Source of the DNA: Adiantum capillus-veneris
Lineage: Eukaryota; Streptophyta; Polypodiopsida; Polypodiales; Pteridaceae
Assembly: GCA_014529385.2 (NCBI GenBank)
Contig: CM043960.1
Coordinates: 79,470,832-79,534,831, forward strand
Length of the DNA: 64,000 nucleotides
Direction of reading: 5' to 3'
Part shown: positions 40,021-51,446 of the stretch, piece by piece
Position numbering within the stretch: position 1 is the stretch's first letter
Layout: the number at the start of each line of letters is the position of its first letter
Program-made: the position numbers and the translations under genes
The notes under the pieces: model-generated
What the model saw: the letters and a program-made list of their open reading frames with translations, nothing else
Told to the model about the DNA's origin: nothing
Database searches by the model: none

Positions 40021-40849
40021 TTGCAAGAGCTAGAGTGTGCACGGCTCAAAGTGCTTTCAATCGGAGGATTTGGATGCATCATAGAAGGTAACATGTTAGG
40101 GTTTTTCAAGTGTGTCATCTTGATGTATTTGCGGTCAAGTAGACTATATCAAAGTAGAAACTTTGTTGTTAGATACCAAACTAGTCATATTTTAATGGAA
40201 GGGAGTGTCAATCAAGGACCGTTGCCGAGTTTAGAACCCATCATAGAGAAAATGCTTTTTGATACTTCATCAAAGAGACCATACACTTATATGATTGACA
40301 AATTCAAGAGTGTGAGTTTCAAGGAAACAACCGTGGGAGCAAGACCATCCCAACTAGCACCAACCATGAGACTTTTGCACTTGAAATTTCACTTTGAAAA
40401 TGAACAAGGTGCTAAAACTTACAAAGATGGTATGGAAGACTATTGTGCAAAACTACATGAGAGACCTACCAAATTTAAGGACATAGTTCATGTGGACTAA
40501 AACAATGATCAATACTTTGATGATGAGGGAACCATGTATTTAGTCATGCAAAATCTCTATATTGTGGATAAGTGGGGATTAAGAGGCACCAAAGATAAGT
40601 TTGATGTCAAGTCTAAAGAAAAGTTGCAAAGTTGGACATTCAAATGCGAAGCTTAGGCGAGTGAATATGGAAACCCGAGTCAACACTGACAATACACATG
40701 TGAATTTGTACAAATATGATAATGGAGAGAAGATGCTCTACTACAAGTGTGGCGAGCCTAACATTGGGGAATTATCGGAGAAAAAATATGTATATCTCTT
40801 CACATATGAGGAAGGTAGAGATACCAAAGTGATAACGCTCGATAAGTAA
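40021..40849 (+). other. Open frames of unknown identity
   Basis: Frame 40021-40500 (159 codons) contains RYQTSHILMEGSVNQGPLPS, KRPYTYMIDKFKSVSFKETT and RLLHLKFHFENEQGAKTYKD. After a stop, readable pieces follow, including 40601-40849 (NLYKYDNGEKMLYYKCGEPN). I recognise no domain. It could be the unrelated terminal ORF of an older element or a decayed host gene. It lies immediately upstream of the Gyp-4 RNase H. Confidence 0.3.
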
Positions 40850-40901
40850 GGATGATTGTACTCTACCATATACCAAAATAAGCTGGAGACATATACGTTC
40901 T

Positions 40902-41345
40902 TTGGAGGATGAAAAAGTGTTTCAAAAATTGAAACAGAGATTGATCTCTACTCCAATTTTGAAAGCTCTTGATTGGAACAAGATCTCTCATGTCAACATA
41001 GATGCATCAACTTACACAATTGGATGCATCTTAGCACAACCTAGAGAGACCAATAAGGATTTTCCCATCTGTTACTCCAAAAGACAACTCAATAGTACGG
41101 AGAAAAATTACAAGACATAGAAAGAGAAGGATTGGAAATGGTCTATGTAGTCAAAAAGTTTAAACATTATCTTCTCACAAACAAATTTGTATCTTTTGTG
41201 GATCACCAAGCACTATTGTACTTAGTGAATAAATCATGCAATACTGGATGGATGGTTTGACAATTTATTATATTGCTAGAGTTTGATTTCACTGTAGTAG
41301 TAAAAAAGGAGACTACACACCATAGGGTGACCATTTGTCTCAATT
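40902..41345 (+). pseudogene. Gyp-4 RNase H
   Basis: Reads VFQKLKQRLISTPILKALDW, VNIDASTYTIGCILAQPRET, then in shifted frame LEMVYVVKKFKHYLLTNKFV and DHQALLYLVNK. Close in type to the Gyp-6 RNase H. Confidence 0.85.
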
Positions 41346-41499
41346 GATTCATGGAGAACCTCTTCAAGTTGACGATGATATGACAAATTTGTATCTTTTC
41401 AATATACAAATAGTATCGAGGTGGAGCAAACATGTGATACCAGTGCTTACCATTGGCTCTCTGCAAATTCAAAGGTAGCCATCAGCCATTGAGCAAAGA

Positions 41500-42230
41500 C
41501 TCTCATTTGCGCTAATAAAAGAACACCTATACAAGCATGGAATAGTTAGGCTATATATAGAGCAAGTAGAGAAAGATATAATCACTTCATTAATGATATG
41601 ATTGAATATCTATTGCAAGGTTTTATAGTGCTCCATATGAAGCCAGTGCCATATCAATCTCAAGAAAATAGATATGCAGAGAACACAAACAAAATTCTAT
41701 GCACAATGCTCGAAAAGAAAATTGATGGGTCAAGACCCGGTTAGGACCAAAAGTTACATTCAGCTCTTTGGACATATAGGACAACATACAAAACAAAATT
41801 GGGAACAAAACCTTTCAATTTTGTGTTTGGGATCAACTCTATATTACCATTAGTATTCTTGGTTTCCACACTACGAGTAGCATAAGACCTAGATTGGAGC
41901 ACATGAGTTATTGGAACGAGTTGCACAACTCATCAGGTTAGACAAATTGTGACTCAAGGCTGTTGTGGCAATATATGCGTAGAAAAGGAAAACGAAAAAG
42001 ATTTCCATGACTAGAACATGATAAACAAGGAATTTCAAAAGGGAGATTATGTATTAGTCTATACCCTAAAGCAATACTCCAATAAATTGAAGAAGCAAGA
42101 AAATGGCCCATTTGTGTGATCAATGAAATATCACCAAATGGTGCCATAAAACTTGTGACATTAGAGGGAGAGGAGATGTCTAATTGGATCAATGGTTGCA
42201 TATTGAAGAAGTACATTTACCTCTCATTGT
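41500..42230 (+). pseudogene. Gyp-4 integrase, C-terminal half
   Basis: Fragments across frames include a region like NRYAENTNKILCTMLEKKID, SALWTYRTTYKTKLGTKPFN and the C-terminal KGDYVLVYTLKQYSNKLKKQ, ENGPFV, ISPNGAIKLVTLEGEEMSNW and INGCILKKYI. The catalytic Asp residues are not readable; the Glu-containing segment is degraded. Confidence 0.75.
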
Positions 42231-42372
42231 TGCTGACATGTTGGAAAAGATTCACCAAGCAAAAGAAAGAAAGCAGAAAGCTCAACCCATCAAAGACCAT
42301 GCAAAGGAGAAAGCAAAGTTGTGAAATTTGAAGCAAAAAGAATGACTAAACAGAGCTCCTATTGAATCAATT

Positions 42373-42771
42373 TTGATCATGCCAGATTGTCTTGGAGGCA
42401 TGGACATAGGAGTTAATGTCAAGGTTGCTAATGGATCAAACAAAAGAGAACTTATGGATACCAGTGCAAGAGTCAACACCATGAGATATTCTACATACTT
42501 AAAGTTTTCAGATGAAATAGTGACACCAAATGGAATCAAGCCTAGAGCAGCAAACAAGGGGACAATGGTCAGCTTAGGACATGACAATGTATCCATCAAC
42601 ATTGATGGCAACCAATGTCTACATCAGTTTCATGTCATGAAAGACACATATCTTATCGAAGCAATCGTCCCAAAAAAGTCGGATTCAAGTTTTGAAAGCA
42701 AATGCCAAATCAACAAAGTTGTAGGAGCTTCAAGTTTGGAAGGACTTGGCACATGTCAAAATTTGGGTTAG
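42373..42771 (+). pseudogene. Gyp-4 post-integrase aspartic-protease-like domain
   Basis: 133 codons: VNVKVANGSNKRELMDTSAR, VNTMRYSTYLKFSDE, GHDNVSINIDGNQ and LHQFHVMKDTYLIEA. The pattern of an LMDTSA site where retropepsins have LLDTGA, followed by NTM...L.F, matches a retropepsin N-terminal half. It begins about 240 bases after the integrase end, preceded by a basic AKERKQ helix, as in Gyp-6. D-T-S instead of D-T-G suggests loss of activity. Confidence 0.6.
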
Positions 42772-42996
42772 CTTATGATAGACCAGAATTGCAAGATCAA
42801 GAGGAATTAACAACCGGACACCAAATGATGAGCTACTTGAATTACACGTGGTATACATGAACATATAAGGTAAGTATACACTTACCATTCGGCGTAAGTT
42901 GTGAACGGATAAGGTAAGTACACACTTGGATTTGGGGTAAGTCGGTCATATATAAGAAAATTGGGAAAATTAGGTCTCACTTGTAGTTAGACACAA

Positions 42997-43318
<322 letters not shown>

Positions 43319-43388
43319 TGACCTAGAGCTGCTAGTCAAATTTTTGTCTATTACAACCACACTAGACACTTATACTTCACCAAATCTT

Positions 43389-44120
43389 ATAGGTATGTTC
43401 CTCACCAGTACAAGAACAATTGTGGATTATCAAATGCAGAGTTGTTTACGCAACTGGTATGATTGAGAATATGCAGATTAGGGTGGATAAAGAGAAATTC
43501 AAAACAAGATTTCTAGTCCTGGATGTCCAAGGACCATATGGTATGTTACTAAGACGAACATGGCTTTGAACGGCGCAGGCTGTTCATGATTATGCAAATC
43601 AACCCTAACCATTCAGCGAATAAGTAGGAGAATCCAGATCCAGACAAATAACACCAGAACCTGGAAGAAAGCACTTCAACCTAAGGAACTTTGCCAAACA
43701 TATGGGGTTAAGAAGATTGAACGGATCCTTGCAGCCATAAACATTTTTTTGTTAGATGAAATCGACTTAAATGCAGTGTTATTCGACAAGGCTCAAGCTG
43801 AGAAACAGAGAAAGCAGTTTCTAAATCAGTTTATTGAACTGAATCCTGGCGAGAGACCAGTTCAGTTGGACAGTCAGAGGAACCATCTGACTCCGAAGAG
43901 GGATATGCAGATTCCAGTACACCAATGCACACTGAAGAGGTCACTAGAGTTCAGAAAGAGAATCCAAAACTAACTGATCCGTCCTGGGATTATGCTACGG
44001 AGTCAGCCAAAAAGAAGGGAGGTGGACAGAATTGAGGTGGCCCAAATTGGCTGCTTCCAGATGGTCAAGAGATTGAAGAATGGAATTTGGGTTCTGAAGA
44101 AAGTCCTTGATAAATCAAGT
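43389..44120 (+). pseudogene. Gyp-5 protease end and linker to RT
   Basis: Reads IENMQIRVDKEKFKTRFLVL then DVQGPYGMLLRRTWL, the C-terminal retropepsin segment (…LLGRxWL). It is followed by linker sequence, including the open frame 43749-43973 (DEIDLNAVLFDKAQAEKQRK), and the pre-RT segment LMFQNYKGVFAWEHTDLKGV. Confidence 0.6.
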
Positions 44121-44129
44121 TGAATAAGC

Positions 44130-45250
44130 ATCTGAATCCAGAAATAAAGGAAAAATCCGGCCTTATGTTCCAAAATTACAAAGGTGTATTTGCATGGGAA
44201 CATACTGATTTGCATGGGAACATACTGATTTGAAAGGTGTAGATCCAGAGGTTTGCCAACACCTCTAAAGCCAGATGCCAGACTAGTACATCTCTAGAGG
44301 TACATAATAAATCCGAACTATGCTAAGAAGGTCAAAGAGGAAATTGACAACCCTTTGAAACTCGAATTCATCACAGAAGTCATCAGTAGTGATTGGCTAT
44401 TCCCTATAGTGGTCGTACCGAAAAAGAATGGGAAACTCAGAGACTGTGTGGATTACCAAAAATTGAATGCTCAACTATCAAAGATCCTTTTCCATTACCC
44501 TTCACTTACCGGAAGTCACCAGTAGTGATTGGCTATTCCCTATAGTGGTCGCACCGAAGAAGAATGGGAAACTCAGAGTCTGTGTGGATTACCAAAAATT
44601 GAATACTCAAACTATCAAAGATCCTTTTCCATTACTCTTCACTGATATGCTTCTTGATGAGATTGCATGCCATGATATGTATAGTTTTATGGATGGCTAC
44701 AGTGGTTACAACCAATTGGAAAAACCACTTTTAATACTGAATGGGGTGCATTCATGTATTTAGTCATGCCATTTGGTCTCTGCAATGCTCCAAAAACATT
44801 CTAGCATTGCATGATGGAGATATTCAATGAATTCTTGCAGAGATTTCTAGCTATATTTATGGATGACTTCACTGTATTCTCAATCGAGGAGAAGCATCTA
44901 CTGTTTTTGGAAATGGTTTTTCGGCGATGTCAAGAGACGAGGATCTGCTTGAGTCCATTCAAGTCTGTTTTCTGGTAAGGAAGGGACGATTACTGGGGCA
45001 TATAGTGTCCAAAAATGGCATAGAGATGGCCAATGATAAAATCCAGTGTGTCCAGCAAGCCAAAGCTCTCCACACAACGTCTGAATTAAGTTCATTCTTG
45101 GGATATATAAATTTTTATAGAAGATTTATTCACATGTTTGCTACAAAGGCATTACCTCTATATGAGCTTACCAAAAAAACCAATAAGTTCATCTGGAATT
45201 CTGAATGTGAAGAAAGCTTTCAATGTCTTAAAAATGCCATCATAGTAAGC
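44130..45250 (+). pseudogene. Gyp-5 reverse transcriptase
   Basis: Motifs: SSDWLFPIVVAPKKNGKLRV, CVDYQKLN, YSFMDGYSGYNQ, a shifted LAIFMDDFTVFS with the catalytic M-D-D (near 44850-44880), then LLGHIVSKNGIEMANDKIQC and FLGYINFYRRFIHMF. A 136-bp tandem duplication (44378-44513 and 44514-44649) repeats the PIVV.PKKNGK segment and alone would break the protein. A 20-bp duplication GCATGGGAACATACTGATTT sits near 44193-44232. Confidence 0.87.
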
Positions 45251-45720
45251 TGATACTTCGACAACCAGACTGGAATGTTATAGTCCATGTGCATGTCGAT
45301 GCTTCGGGGTTGGCAATGGGGGCAATACTAGCTCAACCAGATGGAAGGATGCATTATCCAGTTTATTTTGCCAGCCGAAGATTCAGTCTAGCTGAACATG
45401 GATATACTACCACAGAGAGAGAAGCTCTGGGTATGGTTTTCAGTGCCACCAAGTTTCTCCGTTACTTGACAAATAATTTCATTTTTATGTGGATCATGAG
45501 ACACTACTATTTTTGATCAACAATGTCATTATCAAGGACGATTAATCAGATGGATGATGTTCTTGATGGAGTTTGACTTTGCATATTCCACAAGCCTGGT
45601 AAATCTCATTGTGGTGCTGATTTTCTTTCCAGAACTACTGAAGGCTACTCTGAAATATCCTTGAGGGATGAGCCTATAGACGTATAGCTATTTCAGGTGA
45701 CACCTTAGAAAAATTCAGAT
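45251..45720 (+). pseudogene. Gyp-5 RNase H
   Basis: Reads VHVDASGLAMGAILAQPDGR, YPVYFASRRFSLAEHGYTTT and EREALGMVFSATKFLRYL, the standard gypsy RNase H. The DASG aspartate and the E of EREAL are present. A frame change near 45516 is followed by FCIFHKPG-like C-terminal sequence. Confidence 0.87.
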
Positions 45721-46130
45721 CCTGATTGGTATGGTATATATCAGTTCCTTTCACAAGGAGGATTCCTAGACAGCTGGACTCAGAATTAGAAGAAGGCTCT
45801 GATCATTAAGAGTCTGAAGTTCACCATAATAGGAGGACTCGGGGGGTGCACTATGTAATCATGTTAATGTATAACGTGAGTTTGAAAGGAGGGGTTTTAA
45901 AATGCAAAATTTTAGACAATTTACCAGAGATACATTAAAGTAAGGGGTTTTTATTTTCAATTTTGGAAAAAAATCCTAAAATAAGGGGTCATTTTATTCA
46001 TTCAAACATGTTAAAAGAGGGATTTTTTTAATAGCCCGCGAACGCATGAATGATGAACCCCCCGAGTAGGAGGATTGCTCTATAGATTGGGCATATATGG
46101 TGTTCTTCGAAGGTGCCTGCCAATGGAAGG
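45721..46130. other. Gyp-5 RNase H to integrase spacer
   Basis: Includes linker-type sequence to about 45840, then about 200 bases with runs such as AAGGGG and TTTTAAAATGC that look non-coding, possibly a small insertion. Confidence 0.4.
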
Positions 46131-47090
46131 GTGAATGCAAGTCATCTTTGAAGCACACGATGGGGATTCTGGAGGACACTTCTCCACTGATATCACTTAT
46201 AAGAAGATTCTGCAAGCCGGATTATGGTGGCAAACCCTGATAGTGGATGTCCAAAGTTTCTGCAAGACTTGTGATATATGTCAAGGAATGGGTAGACCAA
46301 TAACAGCTGATATGAATCCACTCACTCTAGTATAGCCACTGGGAGTATTCAAGAAATGGGGTCTGAACTTCATGGGACCATTCAAGAAGTTTACCCCAAG
46401 GAAGAACCGGTACATCTTGATGGCTACCTGTTATGTCACTAAATGGGTAGAGGCCAAGGCTCTTCTAGATAATACTGCCAAGTCCATTTCTTCTTTTCTG
46501 TTTGAAAACATTCTCTTTCGCTATGGATGCCTCATTGAAATTTGGTATGATCAAGGGACACATTTCATTAATGACACAATGGAAATTGTGATGGAGATGC
46601 TCTCAGGTAAGCACATAAAATCAACTCCATATTATCCAGGTACATTAGGTCAAGCAGAGAGCAGTAAAACCATCAAGAATATTTGACCAAGATTGTTTAG
46701 AAGGAGACACCAGTGGGATATCAAGCTCCAGACTACTCTATGGGCCTACTGAACAACTTATAAAGTAACCACTAGAATGACACCTTTCAAATGGTGTATG
46801 GTACTGAAGTTGTAGTGCCTATTGAATTTGTAATTCCCAGTTTCAAAATGGAAGTTGAATATGGATTAGATTTTAATCATAATCTCAAACAAAGACTGGA
46901 GGAATTATTGCAGCTGGATGAGTTACGACAAAGAACCATGCTAGAGCAGGAGATTGTTCAGCAACGAAGAAAGCACTGGCATGATAAAAGGATAAAGGTT
47001 AGGGAATTTCAGAAGGGTGACTTAGTTTTTCTATATCAATTATCCAAACTGGTCCCTAATAAATTGAATTTGAAGATAGCTTAGGTTGGT
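46131..47090 (+). pseudogene. Gyp-5 integrase
   Basis: The zinc-binding domain reads AHDGDSGGHFSTDITYKKIL ... CKTCDICQG (His and Cys residues present). The core has KKWGLNFMGPFKKF, where the first catalytic Asp is Asn, then YDQGTHFINDT and QAESSKTIKN with the Glu. 46791-47084 gives the C-terminal part (MVYGTEVVVPIEFVIPSFKM, RQRTMLEQEIVQQRRKHWHD, FQKGDLVFLYQLSKLVPNKL). A stop and a frame change lie between the pieces. Confidence 0.87.
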
Positions 47091-47442
47091 CCATTTGAAG
47101 TTGATTGAATATTTTCAAATGGCATAGTGAGGCTAAAAGACTTATTTGGATTATTGCATGTGTGCCACGTTTCCACCGGTGCACATAACTCTAGGAACGG
47201 TAAGTAGTGGAGCTTTTATGGCGCGTACACATATAGAAATGAGGTATGTGGACTCTCTTCCTCACAAGTCTCTTGCACAATGACTACCTGCTATCACGCA
47301 CTTGCCAATGCCAAGCTCTGAGAACTCTTTGCTCCAATGTGAAACCTCCTCCTCAATAGATTCTGCTTGTCCCTAACCTGATACACCTCGCTGCGGGTTA
47401 GGATACACAAGTAAGTCTTCTTACTCTACAGCTTCACAGTCA
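47091..47442. other. Spacer after Gyp-5 integrase
   Basis: About 350 bases. Near its end it has AAGTAAGTC and TTACTCTACAG/CATTGCAG, i.e. donor-like and acceptor-like sites just before the next ORF, which could serve a spliced downstream message; this is inference only. Confidence 0.35.
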
Positions 47443-49310
47443 TTGCAGTGTATGGGTCCCAAGAAAATGTCAAAAAAGATGCAAGACACAATGGATGAGA
47501 CTGCAACAGTCATTACTTCTATTCAGGCCTCCCTACCACTCATTTCATACAGCAAGATACACAGATATGTGTTTAATGAGCAAGCAGAATCACTGCTGCA
47601 ATTATGGGGTATGCATGTGGTAGTACAGGCTACGAAGTTTGATTTTTATGTAATCATTATTAAACAGGTCCTTGATTCTTTTGATGTTGATGAAGACAGT
47701 GCCACTGACACTAAAGCCATTGCTTATGCCTTCAGATTTCCCAATGAGAAAAAGCCCAGCACATCATCTACAGACCAAATCAATCTGGCTCTTAAGGAAG
47801 ATGAAGCAGGTAAGAAGAAAAGAAAGGGTGGTGGGCAAGGGATTCCAGTACCTGCACTAGATGTTCCTTCAGCCTACATGTTTATTGCAGAAGCTGTTAG
47901 TCTAAAAAACAATCCAACATATGTGTCTGAGAAATTGTTTGCAATTTTGTTGGCAAAAAGGCTGGATGATAAAGCCAAAATCAATCTATGTCAAATTTTA
48001 TCTCACAACATCTTACAACAGACTGCTAAGCTGAAGTCAAAGAGTGTGTTCAAAGCTTGGTATGTCTAGCAGTTTTTATACTAGGCTACTTCTCCAGAAG
48101 CCTTTCCCCAAGTAAAGCTGGCTTGGAGTCCTGAGCCTATTCTGACTAAGAATGTGGAGTTATCTTTAGATGAAGAGGACCCAGGTAATCAACTGACTGT
48201 CACTAGACAAAAGAGGAAGGCCACACTGGCTGAGGCCAGTAGCTCAAAAGAAACCCAAGGTTCTGTTAGAAAAGAGTACTGCTCTACTAAAGAAACTTGA
48301 GAGTCAGGTCCAACCCCTACCCACTGAAGTTTTTTTTGAAGGTAGACTTCAGCAATGCCCAAAGAGTAGACTCAAATAGTATAGTCAGCACTGACAAAAG
48401 CTAGCAATAAGCAAACACTAAAGAGGTGGCAACTGATACTGGCAAAGGAAAGAGAAAAGCACTTACCAGCTCGATCACCAAAACTCCTTTCAGTGGACTG
48501 GCTTTATCAATGGCCAAGAAGGATCGATTGCAACAATTGTAGAATAACCCTCTCAAAGGCCGATTGGTACTTCAAAAACCAGATTTGGCAGCATTGCCAT
48601 ATATGGCTCCAATCATGGTTTATGAGCCAGCTGAATCTGATTCAACTACAAGAGTTGATGGCTGCTTGGAAATCATCCAAGCATCATGGAACACTATTGT
48701 GCATTCCTTAGGACAGATGATGGATGTATCAGCTTCCAGTGAAGAAGTGCCTAGGCTGAAAGAAGAACGGGAAAGCAGCCAACATTAGGTTCACGAACTT
48801 CAACAACCACAAACTTCAACAAAAAATGGATGATCAGTCTCTCAAGCATGCTATTGCTGAGAATCAGTCAGCTCAAACAATTAAGGAGCTGCAGACAAAG
48901 ATGCTGAAACTAGAAACCAAAGATTGACGACTGAATGAAGAGAAGGAATTTGCTTTGAGAGATGCTGACAGATTTCAAACTCTATTACGTGTGAAACATG
49001 CAGATATCAAAGAATTTCTCAACACCCACACTGTGTTAAAGGATTCCCTTGCAGAGAGATACATATACAGTAACCTTGCTGATATCCTGAATCCACAAGG
49101 AAACTTAACCTTGAATATGGATAATTTGAAGGCACTCCTTGAGACTATTCAGAGTGATCTGCAAGATAAGATCACTGAATATAACACAGCTTTGGTAAAT
49201 CAGGCCATTATGGATTATATCAGTAAGCAAGTTGATACTGAAGAAGAGTCTGAGCATGAAGAAGAGCATGAGGAGGAAGGGGATAACAAGCTGGATGACA
49301 AAACCTGATG
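47443..49310 (+). pseudogene. Gyp-5 downstream ORF of unknown function
   Basis: The longest piece, 47443-48069 (208 codons), begins MGPKKMSKKMQDTMDETATV four codons in, has YSKIHRYVFNEQAESLLQLW, a lysine patch (GKKKRKGGG) and VPALDVPSAYMFIAEAVSLK. Later pieces in shifted frames include 48564-48788 (LAALPYMAPIMVYEPAESDS) and 48955-49308, which is helical with coiled-coil-like NMDNLKALLETIQSDLQDKI and ends in an acidic EEESEHEEEHEEEGD run. No transmembrane segment, zinc finger or enzyme motif is visible, so it is not obviously env-like. It is in the position of the third ORF found in some large plant gypsy elements. Confidence 0.45.
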
Positions 49311-50299
49311 ATGATGATGATGATTCTCCTCATTCCCCACCCTCAGGCTCTAGAGCTAGAGGATTAGCTACAACTAGGGGCAGTGGACCCAACAAAGGAA
49401 ATCCGGGTATTGATCAAGACCAGCAAGATCAACAATCGGATGATCAGCAGCAGTAAGACAGTGACCAGTAGAATAAGGGCAACACTAGAGAACCTCATGT
49501 ACACCAGTCATAGCACATTCCTGACATCAAAGGAAAAGCCAAAGCTGTGACTGAATCTTTTGAAGCTGATGAACAACACTCTTTACAGCTCATTGCACTG
49601 AATAAGAAATTAAGGCATCAACAAGCTCATATTACTAGATAGTATTTTGAGGATGACACTCTTATCTCTGATTTGGAACGCTTCTAAAGGCTGTATGTAG
49701 GAGCCACGGAGATGGTTCATCACTAGAAGTCGACTGCTTTTCATGATCAAGAGTTGTGCCAACTAAGGGCTTCAAGTCCAAATGTCAATAGGAGAACAGG
49801 CAACTGCTCTCCAAAAAATCTTTGAGCTGGTCCGAATTACTAGGAAGATGATGCAGCAGGAGAACCAAAATGTTCTCAAATTTTTGGAGTTTGTACCTAT
49901 TTCTCTAGTACTCCTATATGCTTTACCTATCAAGGAGGCAAAACTGCCAACATCCAAAACCAGTAGATCGGCTCACTTATCTCAGTATCATTGATGGACT
50001 CTGTAACTGGTATGAGCAAGCTACTATGGAATGAAAAGCCTGGCAATCACTTGTTAATGGTGCCCTCAAAATGGACAATAGATCTATAGGGAAAAATGCA
50101 AAAGTTCAACCTCTGTATGGGTCAATGGAAGATACAGCTCTATGGATTAACGAAGATCACAAATCAGTTACTTCAAGTAGCTGTGGAGTCCTCCAAGATT
50201 CTTGAAAAGGATATCACTACCAAACCAGGACTGGGATAGTCCCAACAGGTAGGAACTGCTCCTTAGGAGGCTGACCAGCTGGAACTACTATACCGACAG
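49311..50299 (+). pseudogene. Decayed continuation of the Gyp-5 downstream ORF
   Basis: Short open pieces continue in the same direction with Q/D/S-rich composition (DDDDDSPHSP, IDQDQQDQQSDDQQQ), interrupted by frequent stops. No motif recognised. Confidence 0.35.
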
Positions 50300-50806
50300 T
50301 AATCACAACAATTATTGTAGTAACTTTACAAGCCTATAAATAGGACCCACTACAATGTCTCCAAGGGGTTTTGGCTTTTAGGGCCTTTTAGACTTTTGGC
50401 TTACGGCTCTTGCTTCTAGACTCTTAGATTCATAAGATTTTGGCTTTCAACTCTGTAATTACTCATTCTTGTAATCAATCCTCAGACTTCATCTGAGCTT
50501 AAGCCTGTTGTATACTGTAATGATTATCTTTGTACTACTGATCTGAATCCATAATACCATTCCAAATCTTCCAGTATGTGTCTTCCATTTCAGTACATTA
50601 TTCCAGTTCAGTTCTCTGTTTCAGTCCAATACTTAATTCTAGTCCCCACTAATTGAACCGCCTAGATCATCAGTAGCTATGAACTCTAACACTGGAATAG
50701 CTATCTGAAGAGACTAGCTCCCATTCCACTTATCAAGAACAATGGTTAGCATTTTGTGTGAAAAACATAATATAGTGAAATAAAAATAAACTTAAGTGAT
50801 TTGCTT
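50300..50806 (+). repeat. Probable Gyp-5 3' LTR, interrupted by Gyp-6
   Basis: GCCTATAAATAGG (about 50331-50343) is a good TATA box; downstream are TTTTGGCTTT-rich leader sequence and AATCAATCC-like possible polyadenylation signals. There is no second copy in the window, so assignment rests on position and structure. Confidence 0.4.
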
Positions 50807-51135
50807 TGTTAACCCTCACGGCTCACGGACACCCTATCACCTACGACGGACGTTGTATTATTTACTTGTAGAGTCAGGTACCGGGCTTGTCGGTCCAATA
50901 AGAAAAGGGTAAGAGTGATCGCCGATGAGAGGCGCACTCTAGCTGGAACATTCAAGGGATTAGTTGGCTAAGCATGGGCGCCCAAGTGTGAATGGGGCGA
51001 GCTCATATAAAAGTCAACTAAACCTAAAATTAACTCATTCTCTCATTTGTGCAATTGAAGAGTGCTCTTGCTCCATCTCCATCTTCTTCTTCTTCATCTC
51101 CTTGTGTGTGTGTGTGTGTGTATGCGTGAGAGATC

Positions 51136-51207
<72 letters not shown>

Positions 51208-51424
51208 ATTACGGCGGCGAGGCGGTTGAGCGTGGCATAGCGGCGTCTCCCTCTTCTTCGGGGCGAGGAATCCTCCACGACAAGAAGCGTAGAGCGGTGA
51301 GTGAAACACCATCCCTATCTTTGACCTTACTAGTTTAGGCTTGTTGTGTGCTTGGAGCCATTTGTGGCTTGCACACAGTGTATCGGCAAGTTCCTTGCAT
51401 TGACACGTACGACAGACGCGCACA
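50807..51424 (+). repeat. Gyp-6 5' LTR
   Basis: 618 bp, TGTTAACCCTCACGG...GCGCACA. TATA box CATATAAAAG (about 51004-51013), CTTCTTCTTCTTCATCTCC leader, (TG)n at about 51103-51121 and (GA)n at 51137-51206. Confidence 0.9.
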
Positions 51425-51428
51425 TTTT

Positions 51429-51446
51429 TGGCGCCGCTGTCGGGGA
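51429..51446 (+). other. Gyp-6 primer-binding site (tRNA-Asp)
   Basis: TGGCGCCGCTGTCGGGGA matches the complement of the plant tRNA-Asp 3' end (TGGCGCCGTTGCCGGGGA) with two mismatches, four bases after the LTR. Confidence 0.85.

Larger units (their letters stand above)
40895..42830 (+). mobile_element. Gyp-4: Ty3/gypsy relic (RNase H, integrase, extra protease-like domain)
   Basis: It begins inside RNase H and continues through integrase to a protease-like domain placed after the integrase, the same order as in Gyp-6. gag, protease proper, RT and LTRs are not found; many stops are present. Confidence 0.75.
43389..50806 (+). mobile_element. Gyp-5: Ty3/gypsy relic with a downstream ORF
   Basis: Plus-strand order: end of a protease domain, RT, RNase H, integrase, spacer, an unidentified ORF region (47443 to about 49310 and beyond) and an LTR-like segment (about 50300-50806) cut by the Gyp-6 insertion. 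No gag or 5' LTR is found, so the 5' end is truncated near the microsatellite. Many stops and frameshifts. Confidence 0.75.

Noticed and set aside
47443-49310. Gyp-5 downstream ORF as a retroviral env-like gene
   Set aside because: No signal peptide, transmembrane segment or cleavage site is visible; only position supports it, so it was left as unknown.
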